Positions 37,941 through 51,799 of a stretch of DNA of 64,000 bases are shown here, one piece after another (position 1 is the stretch's first letter; the number at the start of each line of letters is the position of its first letter). A program made the translations under genes and the position numbers. Source of the stretch: Rostratula benghalensis. Taxonomy: Eukaryota > Chordata > Aves > Charadriiformes > Rostratulidae. The stretch covers positions 679,095 to 743,094 of the forward strand of contig VXAI01000303.1 of NCBI GenBank assembly GCA_013399305.1, in the 5' to 3' direction. A model generated the notes under the pieces. It was not told where the DNA came from and made no database searches. It saw only the letters and a list, made by a program, of their open reading frames with translations.

Positions 37941-40671
37941 AAAGCCATATTTTGTGGCAGCTTGTTGAGCTCCAGTCCCTCCTGGCTGTCTCCCTTCTGT
38001 GTGCATTTGTGTGCATACCTTGGAGTGAGAGCCTCCCACCTATGATACCCTTCCTGAGGTATCTTGCTCCTGTCACTTTGCACCCCATGTTTCCTAGAGC
38101 AAATTGCTCTGTGATTCTTTGTGTGCTTCATGACCAGAAATTCTCACATGCCAGTCACTTCTTTGACCCTAGAACACTTTTGCAGGGAGGCTCAGGTTGG
38201 CTATCTGTATGTCAGCACAAGAGAAAACATACCTGTAACTTGACTGTTGGGCCTTTTTCTTTCTGTCTGTTGCTTGTCTCTCTCAAGCATTCTCTGCCTG
38301 GCCCTGGGGAACCTGCAGTTTCTTAATCACAGTGGTTGAACCTTCACATTCACATTCACTCCTATGATACAGCCAACCATAACAAAAGCCAACTCAAATT
38401 TCACAGTGATGTTCTTCATCAGACCAAGAAAAGCGATGAAGTTGATATGTCCATTTATTACTTGGGAAGAGAGCAGTTTCTCAGTGTCACTGAGTCTTGA
38501 GGCTAAATAAGCAACACTAAAGTGGAAAAGGTGAGTAACGGTGAAGTGACAAGCTAAATCACAAACACAGCTCTCTGTAAAAACGCATCTCTTTTACAGG
38601 AAAGAGATGGTGCCCTGGGGATTGCTTTGTTCCTGGGCAGGAGCTGATGTCCTGCTGGCTGTCAGACACTTCTGCAGCTCCAGGTACACCCAGCCTCTAG
38701 CTCACACCTCATTCCGGGGCTGCATCTCCAGTCCCAAGCACCACACAGCCATGACAAATAGCTGTTCCTCTTCAACAAAACCAGCTGTCGATTATAGCTC
38801 CTTTCCCAAACTCTACCACATGAACGGACAATGTTCTTAGAGGAAAAGGGTATTTTCACATTTCTAAAAAGTTAACACAAACGATTGGAATGTAAATATA
38901 AACGTAAATATAAAACATTATAGTGTCTTTTGGTGCATTTGTTTTCTGGGTTTAGTTTATAAAGGTATCAAAAAGTAGGGTTAACAAAACTGATTTGCAA
39001 TACCTATTTTTAACCTGAAATGTAATCTTCCCACTTCTGGTTTATGACAGTCACAATGCACAAAGAACCATTCTATTTGCTTGCTTTTTATCACTATGAC
39101 TAAGTAAGAAATCATAAAAGAAACTAGTAAGAATTTTTGTGTGGGTGTATGCACACCAGCAAATAATTTTTATCCAGAAGAGGGGCCATTTAGAAAAAGG
39201 CTGTTGTGAATTATATTTTGATGTTGAAGTTATTTCTCTATTTCAGGTAGAAGAAAAAATGTCTTGTATTTTAATATAATTGTACCAAAATTGTATTGAG
39301 AATTGCTATTTCTGAGCAATGTTTTCTTTTCTTACTTTATGTTTTTTGCTATAAAATATGTAGTAGACAACTTTTAGAATTCACTTCAGGCAGTGTAACC
39401 AAAATGAAAAAGAACTTTATTTCACTTGCTCATAACTTCATTATTATTGCACTGGTGTGTTTGTACATTCACATGATGGCAACACACAGAACCCCAGAGA
39501 CGTTTGGAGTCAAAGGCTGGATGTTGTAAATCAGGACAGAGAGAATTCATGTCCTGTAAAGAAAATGGGAACTCTCACTGCTCTCATCCAGCCAAAATAA
39601 TGCAGCACTGTTGAGTGGAATGAAGTTATTTCTGTAGGTCCAGTTCAGAACTCACAGTGGTAGAAGGAAAAAAAAATAAATCAAACAGACGAAATTATAC
39701 TATTTCTACACACTGCTCTGTACCTGAAATTTGCTTTCCAAGGACATTGTAAATCTCTAATTAATTTGTTTGTATTCACAGAGATATGAAAACAGCAGAT
39801 ATGAAATCTGTCCTGGTAAAGAGAAATACTGATACAGGCACACACAATGCAGTTAGCCTGAAAGAAATAAAAAGAGTATGCGTTCGACATACTTCTTAGA
39901 TTCCTAATAGTGATGAGTAAGTGTATGCTAGTAGTATCATGACAATCACTGTGAATTACACTAACCTGATTTCCTTTAAATATGATTGGGAAAATACTGA
40001 ATTAAATTAAAATCAACCACTCTTAGTATTTAAAAATATTTCTCTTTAATTTGCCTGTGACTAAAGTAATGCCAGTTCACGTTTTCATTCCTCTTTTTTG
40101 TTGTGTTTCATCCTTTTATGTATATGCCTTGTTGAAAGTTAAATTTTACACATTGTAAACGATCACAGTGCACATGGAGGAGTAACTTATAATGCAGGTG
40201 TCAGTTACAAGTTAGGGTCCACAGCTTTCAGTAAATAATTCAGAGGCAGTATCTATGTTGAGAGGTGGACACTCCTGTTTAAATCCATGTCATCCAATTC
40301 TCCCTATCACTTTAAAGCAAATAAGCATGAGCTTATGCGTCATTTTTCTGATGTATGCTCATTGATGGTAGAGGCTGTAAGGTCCCAATTCTAAGTCATT
40401 TCAAAGAGAGGTTTATCATATATCAGTAATTCAATCAGTCAGTCATAATTTATTCCTAGAAAGTGGCTTTGTGGTTAGCTGTTGGAGTGGGAATTTTATA
40501 TTTTAAAAACCTATTTTAGTTTGCAAGGGAAGTGATTTTTCTCCTTTTTGGCTCCTGCTATCATGTAATGATAGACCTTCTCTTCATTTCAGGCCTACTC
40601 AGTTATTTTGCATCTCAGCATACCTGTTGAATGGGTCTTTAAGCACCTTTTCTGATCTTCTGAGAAGTACA
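37941..40671. other. Unique DNA, nothing recognised
   Basis: No repeats were recognised. The 77-codon frame at 38607-38840 and its antisense partner show no motif. Sequence from about 38860 on is strongly AT-rich. Confidence 0.5.
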
Positions 40672-40985
40672 AGGTGAAGGATTGGTCTATTCTCCGAAGT
40701 CACAGGTGATAGGACAAGAGAAAATGGCCTGAAGTTGCACCAGTGAAGGTTCAGATTGGATATCAGGAAAATTTTTTACACAGAAAGGGTTATTTTGCAT
40801 TGGAATGAGTTGCTCAGGGAGATGGTTGAGGCACCATCTCTGGAGGTATTTAAAAGATGGGTTGCCATAGTGCTCAGTGATGTGGTTTAGTGATGAATTG
40901 TTGTTTTTTGTCAGAGTTGGTTTGATGATTGGACTAGATGATATGAAAGGTCCCTTCCAACCTAGACAATTCTATGATTCTATAA
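40672..40985 (+). mobile_element. CR1 3' end (J-like), plus strand
   Basis: Starts near 'GGTGAAGGATTGGTCTATTCTCCGAAG' and proceeds through GGTGATAGGACAAGAGAAAATGGCCTGAAG (ORF2 'SDRTRENGLKL'-like) and the 'HWNRLPREV' block, decayed, at 40800-40815. It continues to GGACTAGATGATATGAAAGGTCCCTTCCAACC and the tail ATTCTATGATTCTAT at 40969-40983. It is 5'-truncated to about 314 bases and non-functional. Confidence 0.9.
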
Positions 40986-43900
40986 ATGTGACTTTCAGTT
41001 CTGTCAACAAATGAAAAGAAGTGTCTGGAGCTCCTTTGAAAACTTTTGCTCTAGTTTTCTCAGTATTTTCATTTTTCTCAGACATATATCCACACTTTGC
41101 AACCTGCATATTTGAGACCTGGGAATGGCAGTTCTTAGAATACATAATAAATGACAGGGTGACAACTAACCCTTTGAAAGCTCCTCTTTGTCCCTTCCTT
41201 TTCTTATCTGTAATATGAGAATTCAGTAGTTTGATTGTTATGGATCAGAGAAGACCACCACGCAGAAAGAAAGATGTAAAAGGTTGTGCAGTAAACAAAA
41301 TATTTGAAGAACAGTTTTCAGAGCTTAGCTTTGATCCCAAAAAGCTGGGTCTAGTTTTCTCCTCCATGTGCACAATGAGTGCATTTGATATCAAAAGTTG
41401 AGCTCATGTTTTACAGTAGATTCTGAATTATTGTTAATTTGTAGAAAGGTGAAATCTGGTGATTGCTGAATTGTGTTAGGCAGAATAATTGCATATAAAG
41501 GTAGCAAGGAAAGAGTCCTGAAATGGATGTGTTTTGGTGACTGATGTGACATTTCTATTCTCATTCCAGATACGTAGCTTTTTTCATGCTTACAGCTGAT
41601 AGGACAATGTGTCATTGCTGGTAAGATAAGCTTTCCTTTATCTGCTTTTTGACTCTAGAGATTTTTTTGTTGTTATTGTTGCTTAGCTTTCATTATTATT
41701 TTGTATCCCTCTGTAGGTTATCCATTGTTTCCTATCTCTGGTCGCAGTATAGTATGCACCCAATTAGCAAATAATCATTAATTGTAATTCTTTGGTAATC
41801 TTACCATACATGGAGACCAATTTTCTTTCTTACTGACCAAGGTTTTCATCCACCAGCTGACTAGAATTTCTCTAGCCAGCAAGCTCTGCAGTCATGGTGT
41901 TGGTCTTACACTTCACAGCATATCTCCCTGTTTCTCCATTTGACATGGCTCTCTTGATCATCTTTCTTCCTTGTATTGAAATTTTTCAGAAATGCTTCTT
42001 TAAACTACAGTGAAGTAGTGGTAAAACACGGAATTATTACCGGCATGTATACAGCACATTCTATACATGCAAGGCAGGAAATAAGAGATGAATCTGTAGC
42101 GCAGAGTCTCATGGTACTGTACTCTTAATATTCATTGAAAATAAATTTGTTTTCTCCAGTGACATATACAGCTGGCTATTGGTTTTGGTTTCTCTTCTGA
42201 TTCTGCTTATGAGTCTGGTTTTTTGAGCATCAGATAGTGATGTTGCCCATACAAACGACATAATATTTCTGGAGAGTATAATGAAAAAGATTTTTATTTT
42301 AATATGTTTGGTCTTTCTAACTTAAAATTTTCTTCAGTTGAACTTCGCCAGAATTGTTTATTCAGTGTTTATCTAAATAAACTTATTGTTCAGATAGTCT
42401 ATAGATCCTTTTCAGATGCAATAGTGAGAAAAGGACTTAACGAATTAAGCAATGATTTCACTTTGCTTGTATTTGGCCCATTCTTTTAAATATCTTATTT
42501 TTGAAAGAACTCGGAAAAGCTCTTTGTCACATCTGCTGGACATTGGCCCTATACACTCCTTTTGAACATGTGGTAGCACATACTTTACTTCATACCTAAT
42601 ACTTTTTATAGTACCTCATCTGCTGTGTGTCAATGTATGGCTCACATATTTGTTTACCTTTTTTAATTAGTGTTAGTTAATTGACTTTTCTTGAGGAGTG
42701 GAGTGGTGATGTTAGCCACTTATTAGCGGATCTGATGACAAGTTTATCTCTCCAGTGTCTTTTATCATTATCATCATCTAATAGAGTGTTTTAGCTTTTA
42801 TATGTGGCTTACAACACTATATTAGCAGGTACACTTTAGTATGATTCCAACACTAGAAAATTTGGAACCATATGTTAACTTGTACAGTATCTTAAGCAAG
42901 ATAATTCTGTTACTGGCATGACTTGCTAAACTTGGTTGGTTTTGAGCAAGAAACTTCAATTATGTTCCTTGATGATAACACATAACAGTGCCTGTCATAT
43001 TTGCATAGCAAAAATTTAAATATTTTTTTAAATATATTATTTGGTGTCTTTCAATTTCCGGTACCTCATTCATAAACAACTATTTTTGAAAAAAGAAAAC
43101 ACCAATACGTCCAGCTAAAACAGTCCACGTAAAAAATTCAAAGTATTTTGTGGTGATTTCCTAAAACTGCATAAGACCTTGACTCTTTGTTATATGATCA
43201 AAACTTCTTGGACATTCTCTATGCTCTTTTGCAATTCTTGGTTTTGTTACATTACTTTTGTATTTATGCCTTAGTAAGGTGGGAGATAGTATTGAGATGA
43301 TGACTAAACTAGTTGCTGAGAACAGCTGACAGAACATTTTCCGTTTGACAAACTGTTTTTTTTCCAACCAAAAAGAAAAAAACAACAACTGTGAATGAAT
43401 GAAAGTGGAATGAAAGGATTTGTGTTTTAAAATATGAATCAATGTACCCAGACTGAAAAGGGGAAGCTACTGGTTGTGTTTTTTCAATTTTTTTTTTAAC
43501 CTTCTTTTAACCTTTTCCATACAAGAGGAAAGAGAAGTAAAAATAAATAATTAATTGAAGAAGTGTTGTGCTTTATCCTGAGCAACAACATGACAGGGAA
43601 GTGTAACAGGATGTGTGAAGCTGAGACTCTCCGGCTGATGTTTTCAAAGCTATGCCGTGATTTGAACGTTCAATTCCCATCAGAATTTGACGGGAGTTTT
43701 TCTTCAGTCAGCTTTTGATAATTTCCCGTACTGATTACAAAGCCAAGATAGTATACAAAATAAATATCTGTTAGAAACCCTAATTTTCCACCTGCCTCAA
43801 CTCTTAGAAGGTATTGTACCTGTAGGCTTTCCAAGAAAACTTGTATAGTTTTAGAGCTACATTTAGCTTCTGTTGAGCAGATGCCCTGAAACCACATAAA

Positions 43901-44518
43901 AACATTTTGAATACTTCTGCAGTAAGGCAGAGAGGTCTTTTAACACAGACATTGATTCATGCAATGCATGTTCCAATTCTTTTCTTTAGTCCTCTGAGTT
44001 TTCTTTCCACATTGTGCTACCTTTTATGTGCAGTATTTGCCTCCTGAATTTTATATATGAGAATCATATATATTATCATTTTCTATGTAGCATCTCCAGA
44101 CAAATAGTCTAGTCCAGGCTTTTCCTGTTTAACTATCTGCATAAAAGCTGGGCAAGGACCTTTACTGGTATTTTCCTCAACTCCATGACTGGCCGTGGCT
44201 CCTTTCCTAACTAACTTAATTAGGAAATGAGCCTATTGGCCTCCTACTCTATGCCCTCTGGCAGTGCCTTCTTCTGGCTAAAACATGCAACTTCTGCATC
44301 ACTTCTGTTATGCATCCAGGTTGCTGACACTGCTGTGACCCCATTGTCAGGTCACCTGTTCCTCCATGTACCTTCCAGTTGTAGAACAGCAGCAGTAGTC
44401 ACCCTCGCTTCCTGTCATCAGATCTTCAAAGCAAACACCTGAGCTGTGTCTAGTGTGGATGGGTTGTTCCTGCGATGATGTTTTATTACAATAACGACCT
44501 CCAAATTGCCCAGTTGTG
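40986..44518. other. Unique AT-rich DNA, nothing recognised
   Basis: No mobile element, exon pattern or notable motif cluster was recognised. Frames are under 95 codons. Confidence 0.5.
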
Positions 44519-44649
44519 CCTTTTCTTTTTTCTTTTTTCTCTTTTCTCTCTTCTTTTTTCTTCTTTCTTTTTTCTTTTTTGTCTTTCTTCTTTTTTTCTT
44601 TTCTCCTTTTTCTTTTCTCTTTTTCTCTTTTTTCTTTTTTTTCTTTTCT
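44519..44649 (+). repeat. 131-nt polypyrimidine tract
   Basis: All 131 bases are T or C except one G at 44581. The pattern is a decayed TTTTC/TTTTTCT repeat. The phenylalanine/serine-rich frames here (44475-44660 and 44506-44766) are composition artefacts. Confidence 0.95.
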
Positions 44650-47600
44650 ACCAGAGGTAGTATCTACAATCCCCTGGGTACTTTCCTGATTTCACACGCT
44701 TGTCAGACCTCATCATGCTTGAATGACTACAATTCAAATTTATCTCTGGATGCTTTACTCGACTGAGTTAAGTGCTGAATTGCAAAGTTTGGATTCAAAT
44801 TAGAGTTTCTTGAATTCAAGGCATTTAAGAACTCATTTCTTCATGACAGTGTTCCTTATTCTGCCTGTAGAAGCACGAAAACAGCATTTAAACACCCAAC
44901 TATTTGGGTGGACTGATCGGGTACATGATTGAGATATTGATCACAACTGCTGAATGGAGAGGAATTTAATTACAGGGATTACATTGCAAAAGCTTGCCAT
45001 TATGTTTCTCAGAACTCTTAGAACTGTTCAATCTCAGACGCTATATAGGTCAAGGCCTAATGAACAGCATTGTTCATGGTACTATGTAAACTGTTGGTAA
45101 TAAGCATGCAGAGTAAAGGCTAACTGTGCTTCAGCTAATATTCAGCGTTTACAATGAAACACATTGGTATGGATTACAGTGGTCAGATTTTAAATCTTAG
45201 AATTATAATACAAAATTGACATTTTAAAAATTATATTACTATGGCATAATCCATATGTTTATCTTGATTCTGGTGTGGCTACAAATAAGTACACATTTAA
45301 AGCAGCTTTTCTGTAAAGCTTATGTACAACAGAAGCCCCCGTCATTTAAGCGTTATCTTCTTTTCAGCAAACTCTTTGATTCTATCACATCAGACTCGCC
45401 TATGCTCATAGTTGGATAAGTATGGATATGTTGCTGTCCAGGTGAACATAAGTGTCTTGGGAATGCAGGAAGCCGCAGAAAAGGGTGTATTTGGCTCAAA
45501 TAGTGTTCTTTTGTTTACTCTTGTGTTTCACCTCAGTATACTCCTACTAAACAGGATGGCTAAACCCACCAGAAAATAAGTTAGTGGCAGTTATGATCTG
45601 TTGACCTGAAATGTAAAAAATTCCCTGCATTCTCAAAAGGAGGTTATGGGAATATATTCCTCTAGAAATAATCATTGGCCAGTCCCTTCCTCTTTCACTT
45701 GCTTTTCTGTGCCAGGTGCTGAATTTAGTCCTGAACTTTTATTGCAGAGAACCACAGAGAATTATGTTTCTTTTCTTGATCCCAAACACCTTTTGCCAAA
45801 AGCTCTGGAGAAGTTAATGGTATCTAATGTGCCTTAAGAATATTGGAACTACCCTTGTAGGACTCCTGCTTTAACTAATATGTGGCATCTCCATTCCACT
45901 GCCAGAGAAGTCTGTAGCAAACCTCTAGCTGACCTCTATAGGAATGCACTTGGCCCAATATAATTTACAGCCCAATACCACCTTCAATGTACTTCTCATA
46001 GAAATAATGAGTTTTCAGAGCAGAGTGGGAGTTAAAAATAGTTTTTTGTTAGATCTGTGCATATATATTGTACATCATCTTTAGATACAGTTAACATACA
46101 TTATTAAAAATGGGACAGATATGGAAATGCAAACTGAGTGAGTTCTATTTATATCCCCAAGACATTTAGCATCACCTATGCAATACACATGAACTGTGCT
46201 TGATAAGACAGTTCGCTTTGAAGTTTGGTAGGAAATTAATATATATTAAATAAAACATTAATATATTCAAATCTAGAAGACTTGAAAAATTGAAAAGGCA
46301 GGCTATTTACAGCTTGTGCTATAGTAATTGGTATCTGCTGTGTCTTTTCCTGTCTTTTTAGTCTAATTAATAATATATCAGAACACTAATGGCATCTTAA
46401 AAGTGCTGCATTAACTATGTGCTTTAGGAGCCATTTCCTGCTAGACTTGAATCAAATCACATTGATTCCAGAAAGATTTGAGTGTACTTGGTCTTTCACA
46501 GTTTCTTCAATGGCTACCTTACTATTTCCCTTATGATATATGCATGGAGCCTATCAAAGTGGCCCTTTACTTATCCTTTGCCCTATTTAATCCTGTGTTG
46601 CCCTGACCAAAGGAAAAACTGAGCTGCAATTGCTGGACATAACACAGAAATGAGGGGAGGATGCAGAATTGGAGCTCTTCCCACTCCACCTGTCTTCTGA
46701 GTAGAAATCAAAAATGGGAAAAATAGTGTGCCTTGCGCCCATGGATGCAGAAGATAACCTGAGCAACCAGTTCATCCTGAGCAACAGCCTAAAATAATTG
46801 GCCCTATTGTGAGAAGGTTCCCAGTTTCCGTATAAAATCTGTAAAGGCTGCTAGAAAGCAGATTTCATTGAAATTGTCTTTGTCTGGAGACTACTCCAAT
46901 TCCAGACTACTTCAAAGCAAGCTCCTTCAGTTTTCAGGCTGCCCTTTATAGTGGCCCAGACTGAGTGTTAGAGAACTAAATACCACTGAAGATGACCGAG
47001 GCAGCCTCATTCATCTGCCTAAAAACTGAAGTGAATTCAGAATGGCCTGGAACCTCAGGGGAAAAAATATAATTCTATTTTCATAGTGTATTTCTGTTCA
47101 AACTAGGTTTTCCAGTCTTCACAGTTACCTGTTCTGGTTGGAAGTAGACATACTTAAGTGGTTGGAATTGTTGCTGGTTTTATAGCATGAAATGAATCAA
47201 TACAGATAACCTAGTAGGACCAAAGACAAGCCATCACTAATATATTAACCAATGATTTTTGGTCTTGAGCTGGTGACCTCTACAAGAAAGTGGCCAGGCT
47301 CTATTTGCTTTTTTTTCTGCAACCTGCTTGAGAGCTTGAGGGACTGGATAATAGTTCCAGAAGGTTAGTCTTATTTTATTTTTTTAATCTTTTAAATTAG
47401 CATTTAGAGTGTTGCAAGTTGTTGCAAGACTCTCAATTCGTATTTTAGGTCACACAGCATGCATATACCAAAAATATTGTGAGTTGCACTGGGAGGTTAT
47501 TTCAATTGGGATTTGAGGGGTTTTGGTTTTTTTGTGGAGATTTTGGCTCTTTTGGTTCTTTTTCTAATTGATTTTAACATGCCTAATGAGGACTTTCTTT

Positions 47601-48293
47601 TTGGGTAGAAAGGTACCACCTGTCGCTGAATTTTTTGGTGACAAGGCACATTTCCTTCATCTCTCTTTCTTATGCTTTAAAAGATGTTTTTAGAGACTGA
47701 TAGACATGTCCCCATGTTCTCAGAAACTGCTTAGGTGCTGATGATTGTTTAACAAAACAGACTTGTGCTGCTGCAAATTTTGCAAGTGCAGTAAATCCCG
47801 CTGCATCACTGGAAGTCTAATGGAATAATGGCAGCTTGGGGCAAAAAACCTATGAAGAGAGGGTTAATATTAACTCTATGTGATATGCTACTTATTTGTT
47901 CTTTTTGCTACTTCTGTACAAATCCAGGTATTATCCTCTAACTCAAACTATTCCTGGCTTAGATGGTTTCAGGCTTGAGTGGTGGCAATGTGGCTATTCA
48001 AAGAAGTAAGTTCCCTGCTCTTACATTAGGTTTGACCATATGTGACACCAATGTGTCTCTGAAAGCATGGTGTTATGGTCATGAGGAAAGTGAAAATATC
48101 TGAGCATTCACGACTTAGAGAGCTATGCTCACTGCTGGGCATATCTCTGCTGAGCAAGTGGAAACTTTCAAAGGTAGGGTGGCATTAAAGAGTGTATTTG
48201 TGTCATAACATTAACTCCCTTACAAAATTGTTTGTCCTTACTCCAAAACTTGAGAGGAGGATGTTTTCTGTTCAAAGAGGAGTCATAGAGAGG
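44650..48293. other. Unique DNA, nothing recognised
   Basis: No repeat family or coding pattern was seen. G/T-rich patches occur at 47516-47565. All open frames are short and unfamiliar. Confidence 0.5.
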
Positions 48294-48354
48294 TTTTCTT
48301 TTTTTTTTTTCTTTTCTTATAAATAAGAAAAAAAAAAAAAAAAAAAAAGAAAAG
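48294..48354. repeat. T-tract/A-tract inverted repeat
   Basis: A T-rich arm (48294-48320) ending CTTAT is followed by AA and then ATAAG plus an A21 run (48328-48348) and GAAAAG. The CTTAT-AA-ATAAG core is an exact palindrome, and the arms pair with about one interruption. The structure resembles a decayed insertion with homopolymer ends, or a chance meeting of T and A slippage tracts. Confidence 0.85.
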
Positions 48355-51300
48355 AGCTGAAGCACTTCTTGTTCCCTTGTATCTTTCTCAGAAGTGGCTG
48401 AAACATTTAGACTCTACAAAAACCATTCAGCCTGAGGGAAATCCCCCAACAAAGATTACTTCATTCCATGATCTAAGCACAAAAAACAATCTTAAAATGA
48501 GAATGTCTGGGCTCATGTCTGTGTGTATCTGTTACCTATACATCAATCCATCAAGATACTTTTACATACTCATATGATTGAAGGAAGTGCGTATATAGAT
48601 ATATATTTGTTCAAGACCACAAGTTCATATTACAAATAGTAATTTTTAGGTCTACCACACACACATCTTTTAGAAAGATACAACCCTTAGACTGATAGAA
48701 TTGTGAGAAACTTAAAGAGTTGAAGAGGGAATCAAAGTGTCTAGACATTTAAATAAGGAACACAAGAAAAATAGTTTACGCAGGTCTAACAGCTGCTAAT
48801 TTGTCAATTTGGATGCTCCTAACATATTCTTATTCGTGTTACCTTTGAAAAGAAGAATTATATTGACAGAAAATACTATTACAACTCTTCTTAAAAAGAA
48901 TGACACTTTGTAAGAACCTCCCTTACTGTTAATTGCTATTACCATTTTTCCCTAGACTATTCTCATTCACAGCCCACGTAGACTGTCTGAAGACAATTTC
49001 AAATTAAATTATGATAGTTGAAAATTTAAAACACTTGAAAGGGAAAGGAATATGAAACACAATTTGACAGTATTGGAAGTGTTGGTTGGAAATCTGCCAG
49101 GGGGAAAGTAAGGAGGGGCAGTAAGGAACTGCTTTTAGGGCTCTGAAACTTACCAAGGCAGCATTATGGAGGCACCACCTCCTTGTATGCAGTGATTTTC
49201 TTTTCTTAATTGTCCAATGAGGAGGCAATGTTGTAGAAGAAGGTAGAGTCACATTTTGCAAGTTTGTCATTTCCCACAGTGTACTCTTAACCATTCTTAA
49301 ACCAGTCCCAAAGAAATCCCAAATTTTGGGTGGGGATGAAACAACATGCCTCAGTCTGGGGCTTTCTTTTGTTATTTCTTCCTTTGTGGCACTGTATGGT
49401 CCTCTTCAGCTGTGTATACACTCTTGTGGGCTTGAACCATAGAGGATGTACTATTTCTCTCCCTGGATGTAGCTGAAGGAAAGAGTGCTCCTTCCTTTCC
49501 TTGGTGTGATGTTTCAGAAGTACTTCTTTGCTTGATCTCCTCTCAGGAATCCAACTAATTTCTGTAGCACTCTGGTGGATAAAGTGAGAAATCTTATTTG
49601 GAGAGGGCTCGTTGCAAGTGGGAAACAGTGCCTCTGCTGAGGAGACATATGGTGGTGGGTCTTCATTCTATGTCTCACATTTAAGTGTCATGTGAGCCTT
49701 TCAAAGTGACAGCTGCCATGCCTATTCACTGTGCGCAGCAACTAACTGCCATGTGAGAGGTTTTGGCAAGAATGTGATTTTATTGTCAATGAGATCAGGG
49801 AGATCAAAATGGTCTTGGTAGACAGGAGCTGATAATACATAATGAATAACTTATTCAAGTCAAATGCTTCTTTATACTTCACAGGTATCATCTACAATGT
49901 CATTCTGTTGTCTTTTTTTCAAATGCATTTGTTTCTCAAACTTCTATCCAGGACAATTCTTTGAAAGCTTTGTGAAGGCTCAGGTTGTGTGGGGCACACC
50001 TGGAGATGGTAAAAGGCTAATTGCCACAACTGGGCATTGGTCCCACAGCGTGACTTTCCAAGTGGGCTTTAGATGTAACCCATTTACTGGTCTGATTATG
50101 TTATGGAGCAGAAGTAGTGTTTCAGAACGGTGTGTTTAATGAAAATGGGAAAAATCAGCAGCTGGCCTTTAGGATTGATCACTGGGAGACGAAAGCAAAG
50201 AGAGCAATCTTCTACAGTGCAAGAACTGAGTGGTTTCTGTATAGCTGGCAAAACAAGAGGAGAATGGCAATATGGAATAGAACACAGAGGAAATCAGTGA
50301 ATCAGTGCGCCAGGAAGGGAACATGTGTATTTTGCAAGTACGGAATAAACAGAAAAAAAGTCTGACATCAAATTTTTGTAACATGAGAGCTTCAGTGTTT
50401 TCTCAAAAGTATTTTAATGACAACTTCTTGTCAGAAAGGTTTTCACAGAAAAATAATCGTAAAAAGAAACATTGTGGATTTGGGTTTTTTTTCAGCAAAA
50501 AACGAATTTTTGCCAAATGCAGCTTTTGGGGCAAATGTTTTTTCCTCCCAGCTGTCTCTATTTTTCTCTTTTTTAAACTTTGTCAAACAAAAAGGTTATT
50601 CAGAGAAATAACTGTTCAGTTCCCAGTGTGGCATGAAAAATTTTACTCCATAACAAAGCAGGGGAAAAAAGCTACCAAAGAAAAAGAGAGATGAACCTCA
50701 AACACCATGATGTGGAGCTGATGATTACAGTTGAAAATGCATGCTTGGAGTTCAAAATGCTCTTAATTTTTTCAGGAACTTTGCTGAATTGAAATCTGAA
50801 AGTTGATTTTTATTTTTCTTTTTCAGTTTAGCTATTTCCTAGCAACACTTCCTACCTCTGAATGAAGCCTCTAATGAGTCGAACCTTTATGCTCACATGA
50901 GAGGCAAAATTATGTATTCTGTGATATCAACAATAGGGGCGTTAGAGGATTTTTTCTCAGTGAGGAGATATACCTGCTGTGGGACTTTACGTAATTCTAT
51001 GTAAATATAGGATACCTTTTGGCCAACATAAGGCAAGCTTTTAATTGCAAAAAAGTGTCAAATGGCAGAATAATTGTTCTGCCTAGGAAAAGATAAGAAC
51101 TAGGAGGGGAATTTTGACCCACTGCACTCCATTGCAAACTGGTGATAACATTACTTGGAAGAGTGCAGCACCATCAGTGTAAAAATTCTTCCTTTTCTCA
51201 AGAACAGCATTTCACATTCCTGGTTGTTTGGTCAGAATAAAGCCATTTGAGGACATTTCAAATTATACCAAGTCAAATTTTCTGTCACCACAGAGAAGTC

Positions 51301-51564
51301 TTGATTCTCAATTCTAGTCTGCCTTTGTTGTCATCATGGGGCATGAAGATGTCCATGGAGCTAACACTGAGCTAAACCCATTGGTGATGTCAATGTTTGC
51401 ACGGCGTTCTGGCTGAACTGTTTGAGACAAGTAAACATAAGCATTTGAGGCTAATAAGACAGCCTGGATGAATGGAGGTAAATCATATTCTGATTTTTCT
51501 TGTTGGTCCTATCTCACATGCAATGTATACACAATGCAGTGATTTGCTACATCCAGGCTCTGAT
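48355..51564. other. Unique DNA, nothing recognised
   Basis: No mobile element or exon was recognised. The 129-codon frame at 50305-50694 is lysine- and phenylalanine-rich with no known motif. It is likely a consequence of composition. Confidence 0.5.
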
Positions 51565-51590
51565 ATGTGTGTGTGTGTGTGTGTATGTGT
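51565..51590 (+). repeat. (GT)n microsatellite
   Basis: A run of TG/GT dinucleotides with one interruption (TATGTGT at its right end), 26 bases long. Confidence 0.95.
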
Positions 51591-51799
51591 AATCAGAACT
51601 AAATAATATTGAATGAAGTTTTCTTGTCCTCCTGAGGACTCAAGATTCAACACTTCCAACCAGCTTAGTGCTGGAGACAGAAGAAAGTGTAACCATAGTG
51701 ATGGAATGGAAATGATTCCTTTGTTCCTAGGCTGCAGTATCCTACAGACACTGCCGTTTTCAAGGTCAAAAATATATTAGGAAGAGATAAAAATTAAAG

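Noticed and set aside
37919..38326. 135-codon frame
   Set aside because: Begins at the edge of an old CR1 fragment and shows no recognised domain. Likely chance.
44475..44766. Phenylalanine-rich hydrophobic frames resembling membrane segments
   Set aside because: Direct translation of the polypyrimidine tract.
50305..50694. 129-codon Lys/Phe-rich frame
   Set aside because: Composition follows A- and T-rich DNA. No domain recognised.
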